DNA of 34,470 nucleotides from contig CASFCZ010000086.1 of the NCBI GenBank assembly GCA_949293325.1, forward strand, positions 1 through 34,470, written 5' to 3'. The DNA comes from an uncultured Eubacteriales bacterium (GTDB lineage Bacteria > Bacillota > Clostridia > Lachnospirales > CAG-274). The notes under the pieces were generated by a model. That model saw only the letters and a program-made list of their open reading frames with translations. It made no database searches and had not been told where the DNA came from. Positions 24,530 through 31,846 of the stretch are shown here, piece by piece. The translations under genes were made by a program, and so were the position numbers. Positions within the stretch are counted from its first letter, which is position 1. Each line of letters begins with the position of its first letter.

Positions 24530-25621
24530 ATGAAGTTTAAAAAATTTACAGCCCTGTTGCTGTGTGCAGCTTTACTGGCACAGCCCATTTGTGCCACCGC
24601 CCATGAGCAGGAAGAAAGTGTGCCCCTTGAAGGTGCCACAGGCTCCCTTATGCCTTGCACAAGGTGCAAAGTGCCTAATTCAGATGGTATATATATCGTC
24701 ACAGACCCTAACATTGACTGGCTTGATGCCGGAAACATGCACCAAGGCGGTAAACACCTTGAGGATGAAGCAGGAAATATTCTTACTGATGACTACGTTA
24801 CCCTCACCACTCTTTCAGGGAGTGCGGGATTATATGAGTTTTCCATACCTGCCGGACACACAGATATGTGGCCGGGAGTCCTTAAACTTAAGGATGGTCA
24901 GGTAGAGATACTTGTTGAGCCGGGACTTACCACATACAGAGGTGTTGATGCAGGAGAGGCATCCTTCTATTTTCCCGTATTTACCAATGGAGAGTACTAT
25001 GACATCAACGGCAATCCTATAGAGAACTTAGGTCAGTATCTTAAGCCCTATGGAATCAGTCTTGAAAGGGATGCCTGGGCAGAAACAGCCATTACAGATG
25101 GTATTGACAGGGAATATCTGCCCCCGGAACTTGCCTATAACTATAGGAGCAATATTACAAGGAAAGAATATTGTCACCTTGCCATAGCTGCCTATGAATG
25201 TGAAAACTCATCATACAACGGCAGGGTAACCAACTTTGATTATACCTCACCCTTTACCGATACGGACGACTATTATGTCTGTGCGGCAGCAGACCTTGGC
25301 ATTGTCAGCGGTATTGGTGACGAAATTTTTGAACCTGACAGAGCCATTACAAGGCAGGAAGCCGCCGTACTTTTATGCAACCTTGCCCGCCTTATGGGAA
25401 GGGACGGGCAAATCAATGAGTACCAACAGAAGTTTGCAGATGACAGTTTAATTGCCCCCTGGGCAAAGGATTCCGTATACAGGATATGCTCAATTACCTC
25501 CCAAAACGTAGAGGGTATTATGGTAGGCACAGGCAACAACAAATTTTCTCCTGCCATGAACTATACAAGACAGCAGGCGGCTGTCACCATATACAGACTA
25601 TTAACCAACAATGATTTATAA
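24530..25621 (+). CDS. Secreted protein with SLH-type repeats, inserted in the purine cluster
   Basis: This 363-residue protein has a signal peptide (about 1-25, MKFKKFTALLLCAALLAQPI). The middle region (about 30-190) has no recognised family. The C-terminal half reads as two to three S-layer homology (SLH) repeats: NITRKEYCHLAIAAYE, FTDTDDYYVCAAADLGIVSG with FEPDRAITRQEAAVLLCN, and FADDSLIAPWAKDSVYRI with FSPAMNYTRQQAAVTIYRLL. SLH repeats normally hold proteins to secondary cell wall polymers. It begins nine bases after purC with no clear ribosome site, and sits 35 bases before purF, so it looks co-transcribed with purine genes although it is a wall protein. The start ATG at 24530 is preferred over a GTG at 24521. 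Confidence 0.8.
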   Translation: MKFKKFTALLLCAALLAQPICATAHEQEESVPLEGATGSLMPCTRCKVPNSDGIYIVTDPNIDWLDAGNMHQGGKHLEDEAGNILTDDYVTLTTLSGSAGLYEFSIPAGHTDMWPGVLKLKDGQVEILVEPGLTTYRGVDAGEASFYFPVFTNGEYYDINGNPIENLGQYLKPYGISLERDAWAETAITDGIDREYLPPELAYNYRSNITRKEYCHLAIAAYECENSSYNGRVTNFDYTSPFTDTDDYYVCAAADLGIVSGIGDEIFEPDRAITRQEAAVLLCNLARLMGRDGQINEYQQKFADDSLIAPWAKDSVYRICSITSQNVEGIMVGTGNNKFSPAMNYTRQQAAVTIYRLLTNNDL

Positions 25622-25644
25622 AGCTATCAGCTTGCTTTTTATAA
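25616..25644 (+). terminator. Weak hairpin between the SLH gene and purF
   Basis: TTATAAAGC can pair with GCTTTTTATAA (two bulged bases) across a nine-base loop. It overlaps the SLH gene's stop codon, and its end lies against the purF ribosome site AAAGGAGG. It might attenuate or affect purF translation; it is not a strong terminator. Confidence 0.3.
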
Positions 25645-25656
25645 AGGAGGACACTA

Positions 25657-27042
25657 ATGTCTAAATTACATGAGGAATGCGGTGTTTTTGGTATCTGGGA
25701 CCCTGAGGGCAATCCCGCAACTACCACCTATTACGGTCTTGTGGCACTTCAGCACAGAGGACAGGAGGGCGCAGGTATAGCCGTAAACAGGGACAGAGAA
25801 ATATACCAGTACAAGGATACAGGCCTTGCAAATGAGGTATTTAACGAAGAAAACCTTTCCAAGCTTAAGGGCAGGATGGCTATAGGTCATGTACGTTATT
25901 CTACAGCCGGAGGCTCTGCAAGGGAAAACGTTCAGCCCCTTGTATTAAGATATATTAAAGGTACCCTTGCAATAAGCCACAACGGAAATATTACAAATAC
26001 AGCTCAGCTTAAAAAGGAGCTGGAACATAACGGAGCTATTTTCCAGACCACGGCAGATACAGAAGTAATTGCCTATCTTATAGCCAGGGAGAGAATTAAC
26101 TGCGGCTCTATTGAGGTTGCAGTTAAAAATGCAATGAAAAAGCTTAAGGGTGCTTTTACACTTCTTGTAATGAGTCCCAACAAGCTTATTGCAGCACGTG
26201 ACCCATGGGGTTTCCGTCCCCTTTGCATAGGCAAGAGGGAAAAGGGCATTATATTTTCAAGTGAAACCTGTGCCCTTGACTCCATTGATGCAGAATTTGT
26301 AAGGGACGTACGCCCCGGAGAGATAATTACCGTTGAGGAGGGTGAAATGCGCTCAGATACGGAGCTTTGCGGCGGACCATCAAGTCTTTGCATATTTGAG
26401 CACATTTACTTTGCGCGCCCTGACAGTTTTATTGACGGTGAGGTTGTACATGAGTGCCGCAAGAGGGCAGGCGCCTTTCTTGCACAGCAGGCTCCCGTTG
26501 ATGCAGATATTGTTATAGGCGTACCTGACAGCGGACTTTCCGCAGCCCAGGGCTATGCAGAATACAGCGGTATCCCGGAGGATACAGGCTTTATCAAAAA
26601 CAAGTATATAGCACGTACCTTCATTAAGCCTACCCAGGATTCAAGGGAAACTGCCGTTAAAATGAAGCTTAATGTATTAAAGAGCGTAGTGGCAGGAAAA
26701 CGTGTTATTATGGTTGACGACAGTATTGTACGAGGCACCACCAGCGGACGTATAGTTAAGATGCTGAGGGATGCAGGTGCTACAGAGGTACACGTGAGAA
26801 TAAGCTCACCTGCCTTTACATGGCCATGCTTTTTCGGTGTTGACATTCCTAACAGAAGTCAGCTTATTGCAAACAGCCATTCCGTTGAGGAAACAGCAAA
26901 AATAATAAATGCCGATTCCCTTGAATATTTAAGCCTTGAAAACCTGCATAAGATAGCTCCTGCAAGTACACTTGGCTTTTGCGATGCCTGCTTTACAGGC
27001 AATTATCCCGTTGATGTTGAACACCTGCTTAAGGAGGATTAA
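25657..27042 (+). CDS. purF: Amidophosphoribosyltransferase
   Basis: This 461-residue enzyme catalyses the first committed step of purine synthesis (PRPP plus glutamine to phosphoribosylamine). The catalytic Cys8 follows a short propeptide (MSKLHEE|CGVFG), as in the Bacillus-type enzyme. The glutaminase domain is followed by the phosphoribosyltransferase motif VIMVDDSIVRGTTSGRIV. Four cysteines fit the structural 4Fe-4S cluster of this type: SLCIFEHIYF, WPCFFGVD and GFCDACF. A strong AAAGGAGG site precedes it. purB follows after five bases. Confidence 0.97.
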   Translation: MSKLHEECGVFGIWDPEGNPATTTYYGLVALQHRGQEGAGIAVNRDREIYQYKDTGLANEVFNEENLSKLKGRMAIGHVRYSTAGGSARENVQPLVLRYIKGTLAISHNGNITNTAQLKKELEHNGAIFQTTADTEVIAYLIARERINCGSIEVAVKNAMKKLKGAFTLLVMSPNKLIAARDPWGFRPLCIGKREKGIIFSSETCALDSIDAEFVRDVRPGEIITVEEGEMRSDTELCGGPSSLCIFEHIYFARPDSFIDGEVVHECRKRAGAFLAQQAPVDADIVIGVPDSGLSAAQGYAEYSGIPEDTGFIKNKYIARTFIKPTQDSRETAVKMKLNVLKSVVAGKRVIMVDDSIVRGTTSGRIVKMLRDAGATEVHVRISSPAFTWPCFFGVDIPNRSQLIANSHSVEETAKIINADSLEYLSLENLHKIAPASTLGFCDACFTGNYPVDVEHLLKED

Positions 27043-27047
27043 TAACC

Positions 27048-28478
27048 ATGAAAGATATATACGAAAGTCCGCTTAATTCCAGATATGCCAGTAAGGAAAT
27101 GAAGGAGATTTTCTCCCCTGACCGCAAGTTCAGAACCTGGAGAAAGCTGTGGATTACCCTTGCTGAGGCTGAAAAGGAACTTGGTCTTGATATTACCGAT
27201 GAGCAGATAGCAGAGCTTAAGGCCCATGCAGATGATATTAACTACGAGGTAGCTGAGGAAAGAGAAAAGATTGTAAGGCATGACGTTATGGCTCATGTTT
27301 ATGCCTATGGTCAGCAGTGTCCAAAGGCAAAGGGCATTATCCACTTAGGTGCTACAAGCTGCTATGTAGGCGACAATACAGACATTATCCTTATGATTGA
27401 TGCCATGAAGCTTATCAGGAAAAAGGTCCTTTCCGTTATCAGCAAGCTTGCGGACTTTGCAATGAAGTACAAGGATATGCCTACCCTTGGCTTTACCCAT
27501 TTCCAGGCTGCTCAGACTACCACAGTAGGTAAGCGTGCCTGTCTTTGGATACAGGATTTAATGATGGATCTGGAGCAGATAGATTTTGTACTTGCACACA
27601 CAAAGCTTTTAGGCTCAAAGGGTACTACAGGTACACAGGGCAGCTTTATGGAGCTCTTTGCAGGTGACAGCGACAAGGTGCGCCGTCTTGATGAGATGAT
27701 TGCAGAAAAACTTGGCTACAGCGGTGTATTTGCCGTAAGCGGTCAGACCTATTCAAGAAAGCTTGACTCCATCTACATTAATGTATTAAGCGGCATTGCA
27801 CAGAGCTGTACTAAATTTGCAAACGACATCAGACTTCTTCAGCACCTTAAGGAAATTGAGGAGCCATTTGAGAAAAATCAGATTGGCTCATCAGCTATGG
27901 CTTACAAGCGTAACCCTATGAGATGCGAAAGAATTACAGGTCTTGCAAGATATATAATGGTAGATGCACTTAATCCTGCTTTTACCACCGCAGGTCAGTG
28001 GTTTGAAAGGACTCTGGATGACAGTTCCAACAAGCGAATTTCCATTCCTGAGGCATTCCTTGCATGTGATGCTATCCTGGGCATTTACAACAATGTATCA
28101 GAGGGACTTGTGGTATATCCAAATGTTATTGAAAAGCACCTTATGGAGGAACTGCCATTTATGGCAACTGAGGTCATTATAATGGACGGCGTTAAAAACG
28201 GCGGCGACAGGCAGGAACTTCACGAGGCAATACGTGTACACTCAATGGAGGCTGCCAAAAACGTTAAGGAAAACGGCGGCAAAAATGATCTTATCGAGCG
28301 TATTGCAAACGACCCTATCTTCGGCATGAAATATGATGATCTTATAAAGATACTTGCTCCAAAGAATTTTGTAGGACGTGCACCACAGCAGGTACAGGAG
28401 TATATTATAGGGCAGGTAATGCCTGTAATAGATGCAAATAAGGATCAGCTTATTGCTCATACCGAATTAAATGTGTGA
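27048..28478 (+). CDS. purB: Adenylosuccinate lyase
   Basis: This 476-residue fumarase/aspartase-superfamily enzyme acts twice in purine synthesis: SAICAR to AICAR, and adenylosuccinate to AMP. The superfamily signature is present as GSSAMAYKRNPMRCERI, together with HLGATSCYVGDNTD and GFTHFQAAQTTTVGKR. Length matches the longer adenylosuccinate lyase group rather than the roughly 430-residue Bacillus type. AAGGAGG is upstream, and the gene is nearly contiguous with purF. Confidence 0.96.
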   Translation: MKDIYESPLNSRYASKEMKEIFSPDRKFRTWRKLWITLAEAEKELGLDITDEQIAELKAHADDINYEVAEEREKIVRHDVMAHVYAYGQQCPKAKGIIHLGATSCYVGDNTDIILMIDAMKLIRKKVLSVISKLADFAMKYKDMPTLGFTHFQAAQTTTVGKRACLWIQDLMMDLEQIDFVLAHTKLLGSKGTTGTQGSFMELFAGDSDKVRRLDEMIAEKLGYSGVFAVSGQTYSRKLDSIYINVLSGIAQSCTKFANDIRLLQHLKEIEEPFEKNQIGSSAMAYKRNPMRCERITGLARYIMVDALNPAFTTAGQWFERTLDDSSNKRISIPEAFLACDAILGIYNNVSEGLVVYPNVIEKHLMEELPFMATEVIIMDGVKNGGDRQELHEAIRVHSMEAAKNVKENGGKNDLIERIANDPIFGMKYDDLIKILAPKNFVGRAPQQVQEYIIGQVMPVIDANKDQLIAHTELNV

Positions 28479-28628
28479 TTCCCCGCCCAAAGGGTAAGGA
28501 ACCCCACCTGTTTAACCATCTGCGGTTTCGCTGCCAATATGGGAGTCAGACAAAGTTATAAATTACGGTATTTAAACATGATTAAATTTATTGCGTAGGT
28601 TTTTGCCTGCGGCAAGGAGGTTATTACA
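28479..28628 (+). promoter_or_regulatory. Structured intergenic leader before purA
   Basis: The 150 bases between purB and purA are longer than other gaps in this cluster. A hairpin TTCC-GCCC/GGGT-GGAA begins two bases after purB. A second, CCAT-GCG/CGC-ATGG, spans about 28518-28545, and CGTAGG/CCTGCG lies directly before the purA ribosome site (CAAGGAGG). No known riboswitch is recognised. It may modulate purA expression separately. Confidence 0.3.
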
Positions 28629-29900
28629 ATGGTAAAGGCTATCGTAGGCGCTAACTGGGGCGACGAGGGCAAGGGAAAGATTACCGATATGTGTGCGGAT
28701 AAGGCTGATATTGTAGTCCGCTTCCAGGGCGGTGCAAATGCAGGTCACACTATTATAAATGAATATGGACGTTTTGCACTGCATATTCTTCCAAGCGGTA
28801 TTTTCCACAAGAATATAATTAATGTTATCGGCAACGGTGTTGCCTTTGACATTAACGCTCTTAAAAATGAAATGGCCGAAATCAGCAAAGCAGGTATTGA
28901 GTTCAGGCTTGCTGTCAGTGACAGAGCTCAGATATTGCTTAATCATCACATCCTTATGGATACATATGAGGAGGAAAGGCTTGCTGACAAAAAATTTGGC
29001 TCTACCAAAAGCGGTATTGCACCTTTCTACTCCGATAAGTATGCTAAGGTAGGTATTCAGGTCTGGGAGCTTTACGAAAAGGATATGCTTAAGGAAAAGC
29101 TCAAGGGTATGTATGATAAGGTAAATATCCAGTTCAAGTATCTTTACAATAAGCCTGAGATAGACTATATGGAAGTATATAACACCCTTTGTGAGCAGGC
29201 AGAATTTATTAGACCATACGTTACAGATACCTCCAAGCTCCTTCGTCAGGCTGTTAAGGAGGGCAAGAATATTCTCCTTGAGGGTCAGCTGGGTACATTA
29301 AAGGACACAGACCACGGTATTTATCCTTATGTTACATCTTCTTCAACCCTTGCAGGATATGCCGCTGTAGGTGCCGGCATACCTCCATATGAAATTAAGG
29401 ATATAATTGCAATTACCAAGGCTTACTCCTCAGCTGTAGGAGAAGGTCCATTTGTAAGTGAAATATTCGGTGATGAGGCAGATGAGCTCAGACGCAGAGG
29501 CGGAGATAAGGGCGAATTTGGTGCTAAAACAGGCAGACCAAGGCGTGTAGGTCACTTTGATGCAGTAGCCACAAGATATGGCTGTGAGCTTCAGGGTGCT
29601 ACCGAGGTATGTATGACCTGTCTTGATGTACTGGGATATTTGGATGAGATTAAGGTTTGCACCGCATATGAGGTTGACGGAGTTAAGTATAACGACTTCC
29701 TCACTACCGCTAATCTGTATAGGGCTAAACCCGTGTATGAAACTCTTCCCGGTTGGAAGTGCGATATAAGAGGCATTAAGTCCTACGATGAGCTTCCTAA
29801 GGAGGCAAAGGACTATGTTGAGTTTGTAGAAAAGCAGCTGGGCGTTAAAATCTCTATGGTAAGTAACGGACCTGAGAGACATGAAATATTATTCAGATAA
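28629..29900 (+). CDS. purA: Adenylosuccinate synthetase
   Basis: This 423-residue GTP-dependent enzyme joins IMP and aspartate to make adenylosuccinate, which PurB then turns into AMP. Motifs are the GTP-binding GANWGDEGKGKITD, FQGGANAGHTI, and the C-terminal GRPRRVGHFDAVATRYG. Length is normal. It ends the purine cluster; no conventional plus-strand terminator follows at once. The first hairpin (29908-29927) lacks a T-run in this direction, so the transcript probably continues into the structured region up to about 30280. Confidence 0.97.
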   Translation: MVKAIVGANWGDEGKGKITDMCADKADIVVRFQGGANAGHTIINEYGRFALHILPSGIFHKNIINVIGNGVAFDINALKNEMAEISKAGIEFRLAVSDRAQILLNHHILMDTYEEERLADKKFGSTKSGIAPFYSDKYAKVGIQVWELYEKDMLKEKLKGMYDKVNIQFKYLYNKPEIDYMEVYNTLCEQAEFIRPYVTDTSKLLRQAVKEGKNILLEGQLGTLKDTDHGIYPYVTSSSTLAGYAAVGAGIPPYEIKDIIAITKAYSSAVGEGPFVSEIFGDEADELRRRGGDKGEFGAKTGRPRRVGHFDAVATRYGCELQGATEVCMTCLDVLGYLDEIKVCTAYEVDGVKYNDFLTTANLYRAKPVYETLPGWKCDIRGIKSYDELPKEAKDYVEFVEKQLGVKISMVSNGPERHEILFR

Positions 29901-29930
29901 AAATTTTCCCCTGCCTTATGGCAGGGGTCA
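29901..29930 (-). terminator. Left-end hairpin, T-run facing purA
   Basis: The perfect 8-bp stem CCCCTGCC/GGCAGGGG has the loop TTAT. Read on the minus strand it is followed by AAAATTTTTATC, so it could end leftward transcripts from the antiporter side after they cross the whole element. Confidence 0.5.
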
Positions 29931-30250
29931 GACTGTCAATAAACCTATAAAACGATGGATTTTTTAAATTAAATAAATGTCTAGCCTGCATTTTTAGGTA
30001 ACTTAAAGCGTCGCAGACTTTAATCCGCAGGACGGGCTTTGCCCGTTCGAGGGTATAACAAGAGTGTCGAAAGGGGCAAAGCCCCTTGAGGCACGGATTG
30101 TTACTTCAATGGTGGGTACGTTAGTACCCCTACTGCAAGAAATGGTTGCGCCGCAAAGATGGATGCGGACATACCGAAGGTATGGCTTTCAGCTTTTGCT
30201 GAAAGTGCTGACCAGCATTTCTTGCAAGCGTGTCGACTTTTTCGACACGC

Positions 30251-30280
30251 TGCCCCTGCCCATAAGGAAGGGGATTTTTT
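30251..30280 (+). terminator. Right-end hairpin with T6 tail
   Basis: The stem CCCCT-CC/GG-AGGGG has one mismatch and is followed by ATTTTTT on the plus strand. It is the first good rightward terminator after purA, about 350 bases downstream of its stop codon. Confidence 0.65.
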
Positions 30281-30309
30281 ATGCAAAATTATAGTTTATC
30301 TGCCTGATC

Positions 30310-31509
30310 TTAGTTCTCCCTTGTAAGGAGCCTCTTATATGTAAGATCCATACCAATGGCACCAAGGGGGGCTGTAATAAGTATTGCCAGCACCGCAACT
30401 GACAGGACAATCTGACCACAGGGAAGACCCATAGCCAGAGGTACCGAACCTATTGCTGCCTGAACAGTTGCCTTAGGCATATAGGCAATAATACAGAAAA
30501 GGCGTTCTTTCCACGTAAGACCTGTTTTTACCAAACACAGGCAGACACCTACCCCTCTGAATACAAGGGCAAGAAAAATCATTGCAATGGCTGCCAGACC
30601 TGCCCCCATTGTGTATCGAATATCTACCGCAGCACCCACCAGCACAAAAAGAATAACTTCGGCGGCTATCCATAGCTTGCCGAATTTTTCCGACAATCTT
30701 TTTGAAACAAAGGCAATGCTTTTCATTTTCAGTGTACAGGCCATACTTACCACAGCCAATAATCCGGAGATTGAAATTATACCCTCCATCCATGTTTCTA
30801 TGGCCATAAGCATAAAGGATACACCAAGGACAATAACCACCTTCGTACTGTTTCTGACACAGTGTTTATGGGCATAGGCGGTTTCAAAGAACAACGCAAG
30901 GCCATATCCCACAAGTGCACCTAATACAATACCCATTATAATGGAAACGGGAATATTTACAAAATCCATAATTTCCGCATGTCCTCCCTGTGCCATACTG
31001 ACAAAGGTTGTAAACAGAACAATTACATAAATATCATCACAGGAAGCACCTGCCATTATCAGCTGAGGAATACTTTTCCCTGTTCCGTATTTTGTATCCA
31101 TAAGCTGTACCATTCTGGGAATAACCACAGCAGGGGAAACAGCTCCCAGAACAGCCCCCATAACAGCAGCTTCTATCCTTGATATATCCAGCAGATAAGG
31201 TGCAAATACTGTAAAAGCCAGAATTTCAAAACTGGCAGGGATGCAGGACATCATAATTGCAGGGCGACCCACCTTTTTTAAATCCCCAAGATTTAGTGAA
31301 AGTCCTGCCTTTAGCAGTATAATAATTAAAGCCATCTGACGCAGATCCGAAGATATTGATAAAATAGACGGGTCTAACAGATCAAGAACATAGGGGCCTA
31401 AGACAATACCCGTAATTAACATACCTATTATCCTGGGCAGCTTCAGTTGTTGACAAATTGCCGCCATGGATAATCCAACAAGGAAAATAAAAGCAAGTGA
31501 CGTTAACAT
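30310..31509 (-). CDS. Cation:proton antiporter (CPA family) under fluoride riboswitch control
   Basis: This 399-residue inner-membrane transporter has about 11-12 hydrophobic segments in the monovalent cation:proton antiporter-type arrangement. The start MLTSLAFIFLVGLSMAAICQ is followed by GMLITGIVLGPYVLDL, ALIIILLKAGLSLN, and MGAVLGAVSPAVVIPRM near residues 110-130, characteristic of the family. AAAGGAGG precedes the ATG. A fluoride riboswitch of the crcB type lies in its leader, behind a near-consensus promoter. Antiporters of this kind are among the gene classes known to be associated with that riboswitch, so export or tolerance of fluoride is the probable role. Which ions it moves cannot be read from sequence. 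Confidence 0.88.
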   Translation of the reverse strand: MLTSLAFIFLVGLSMAAICQQLKLPRIIGMLITGIVLGPYVLDLLDPSILSISSDLRQMALIIILLKAGLSLNLGDLKKVGRPAIMMSCIPASFEILAFTVFAPYLLDISRIEAAVMGAVLGAVSPAVVIPRMVQLMDTKYGTGKSIPQLIMAGASCDDIYVIVLFTTFVSMAQGGHAEIMDFVNIPVSIIMGIVLGALVGYGLALFFETAYAHKHCVRNSTKVVIVLGVSFMLMAIETWMEGIISISGLLAVVSMACTLKMKSIAFVSKRLSEKFGKLWIAAEVILFVLVGAAVDIRYTMGAGLAAIAMIFLALVFRGVGVCLCLVKTGLTWKERLFCIIAYMPKATVQAAIGSVPLAMGLPCGQIVLSVAVLAILITAPLGAIGMDLTYKRLLTREN

Positions 31510-31536
31510 AAAAATCCTCCTTTAGTATAAATAATA

Positions 31537-31578
31537 AAAGCTGACAATCTCTGCCTTTATGCAGAAACCGTCAGCTTT
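31537..31578 (-). terminator. Second terminator-like hairpin in the antiporter leader
   Basis: The 9-bp outer stem AAAGCTGAC/GTCAGCTTT contains an inner stem TCTGC/GCAGA. On the minus strand TTATTATTT follows. It lies between the first terminator and the ribosome site (31514-31521). Its 3' arm (TCAGCT) is also complementary to AGCTGA in the aptamer core, so it could interfere with the aptamer as well as stop transcription. Confidence 0.6.
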
Positions 31579-31582
31579 AAAT

Positions 31583-31617
31583 AAAAAAAGACCTCTGCAT
31601 AAACACATACAGAAGTC
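31583..31617 (-). terminator. Riboswitch expression-platform terminator
   Basis: On the minus strand GACTTCTG pairs with CAGAGGTC (one G-T pair) across a 12-base loop, followed by TTTTTTT. The 5' arm includes the ACTTC that the aptamer needs for its pseudoknot, so aptamer and terminator exclude each other. Fluoride binding should turn the gene on. Confidence 0.85.
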
Positions 31618-31671
31618 ATCAGCTCTAAAAAGCGGTTTTGGCAATGCCAAGGGAGAACCTCATTCCCTTAC
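31610..31671 (-). promoter_or_regulatory. Fluoride (crcB-type) riboswitch aptamer
   Basis: Read on the minus strand from 31669, the P1 stem AAGGGA/TCCCTT encloses a loop with ATGAGGTT. A small hairpin GGCATTGCC follows, then AAAACCGC and GAGCTGATGACTTC, matching the conserved crcB pattern (GATGAGG-type loop, AACnGC, GCTGATGnC). Loop bases GAGGT can pair with ACTTC at the 3' end to form the expected pseudoknot. The element begins at the predicted transcription start and lies ahead of an antiporter gene. Confidence 0.9.
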
Positions 31672-31674
31672 ATC

Positions 31675-31703
31675 ATTATACTTATATATCCGAGATTTGT
31701 CAA
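31675..31703 (-). promoter_or_regulatory. Consensus promoter of the fluoride-riboswitch antiporter gene
   Basis: On the minus strand a perfect -35 TTGACA, a 17-base spacer and a perfect -10 TATAAT. The predicted start is only a few bases ahead of the aptamer's P1 stem. The stretch from here to the acyltransferase stop (31704-31846) has no gene and no clear terminator. Confidence 0.88.
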
Positions 31704-31846
31704 CAGAAAAAATTACATTAATTCGAGGATTTATATTCAAAAAACAAATCCGTTGACTTTCTATTTATCCAGTTCTTCTTAAATACCTCCCTGGAACCAA
31801 AATATATATCAACAGCTACAATTTATGTACCATATTTCCTGTCATT

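Larger units (their letters stand above)
29901..30281. repeat. Hairpin-dense element bounded by about 30-bp inverted repeats
   Basis: This gene-free stretch lies between the converging purA and antiporter genes. Its ends, 29901-29930 and the reverse complement of 30250-30283, align over about 30 bases (TTTTCCCCTGCCTTATGG-CAGGGG-CAG against a version with few changes). Inside are ACGGGC/GCCCGT (30032), AAGGGGC/GCCCCTT (30071-30087), GGGTAC/GTACCC (30114-30129) and an outer stem GCAAGAAATG/CATTTCTTGC (30135-30225). That outer stem holds three hairpins: CCGCA/TGCGG, CATACC/GGTATG and CTTTCAGC/GCTGAAAG. GCGTGTCGA/TCGACACGC (30228-30250) follows. It may be a structured RNA, a MITE-like element, or both. 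Bases 29936-30005 are AT-rich and less structured. Confidence 0.7.

Noticed and set aside
30064..30294. A 76-codon rightward frame inside the structured element
   Set aside because: No ribosome site, and its sequence is dictated by the GC-rich hairpins; the same holds for the overlapping leftward frame at 30101-30286.
31559..31756. A 65-codon rightward frame opposite the antiporter leader
   Set aside because: It is the antisense of the promoter, fluoride aptamer and terminators, with no ribosome site.
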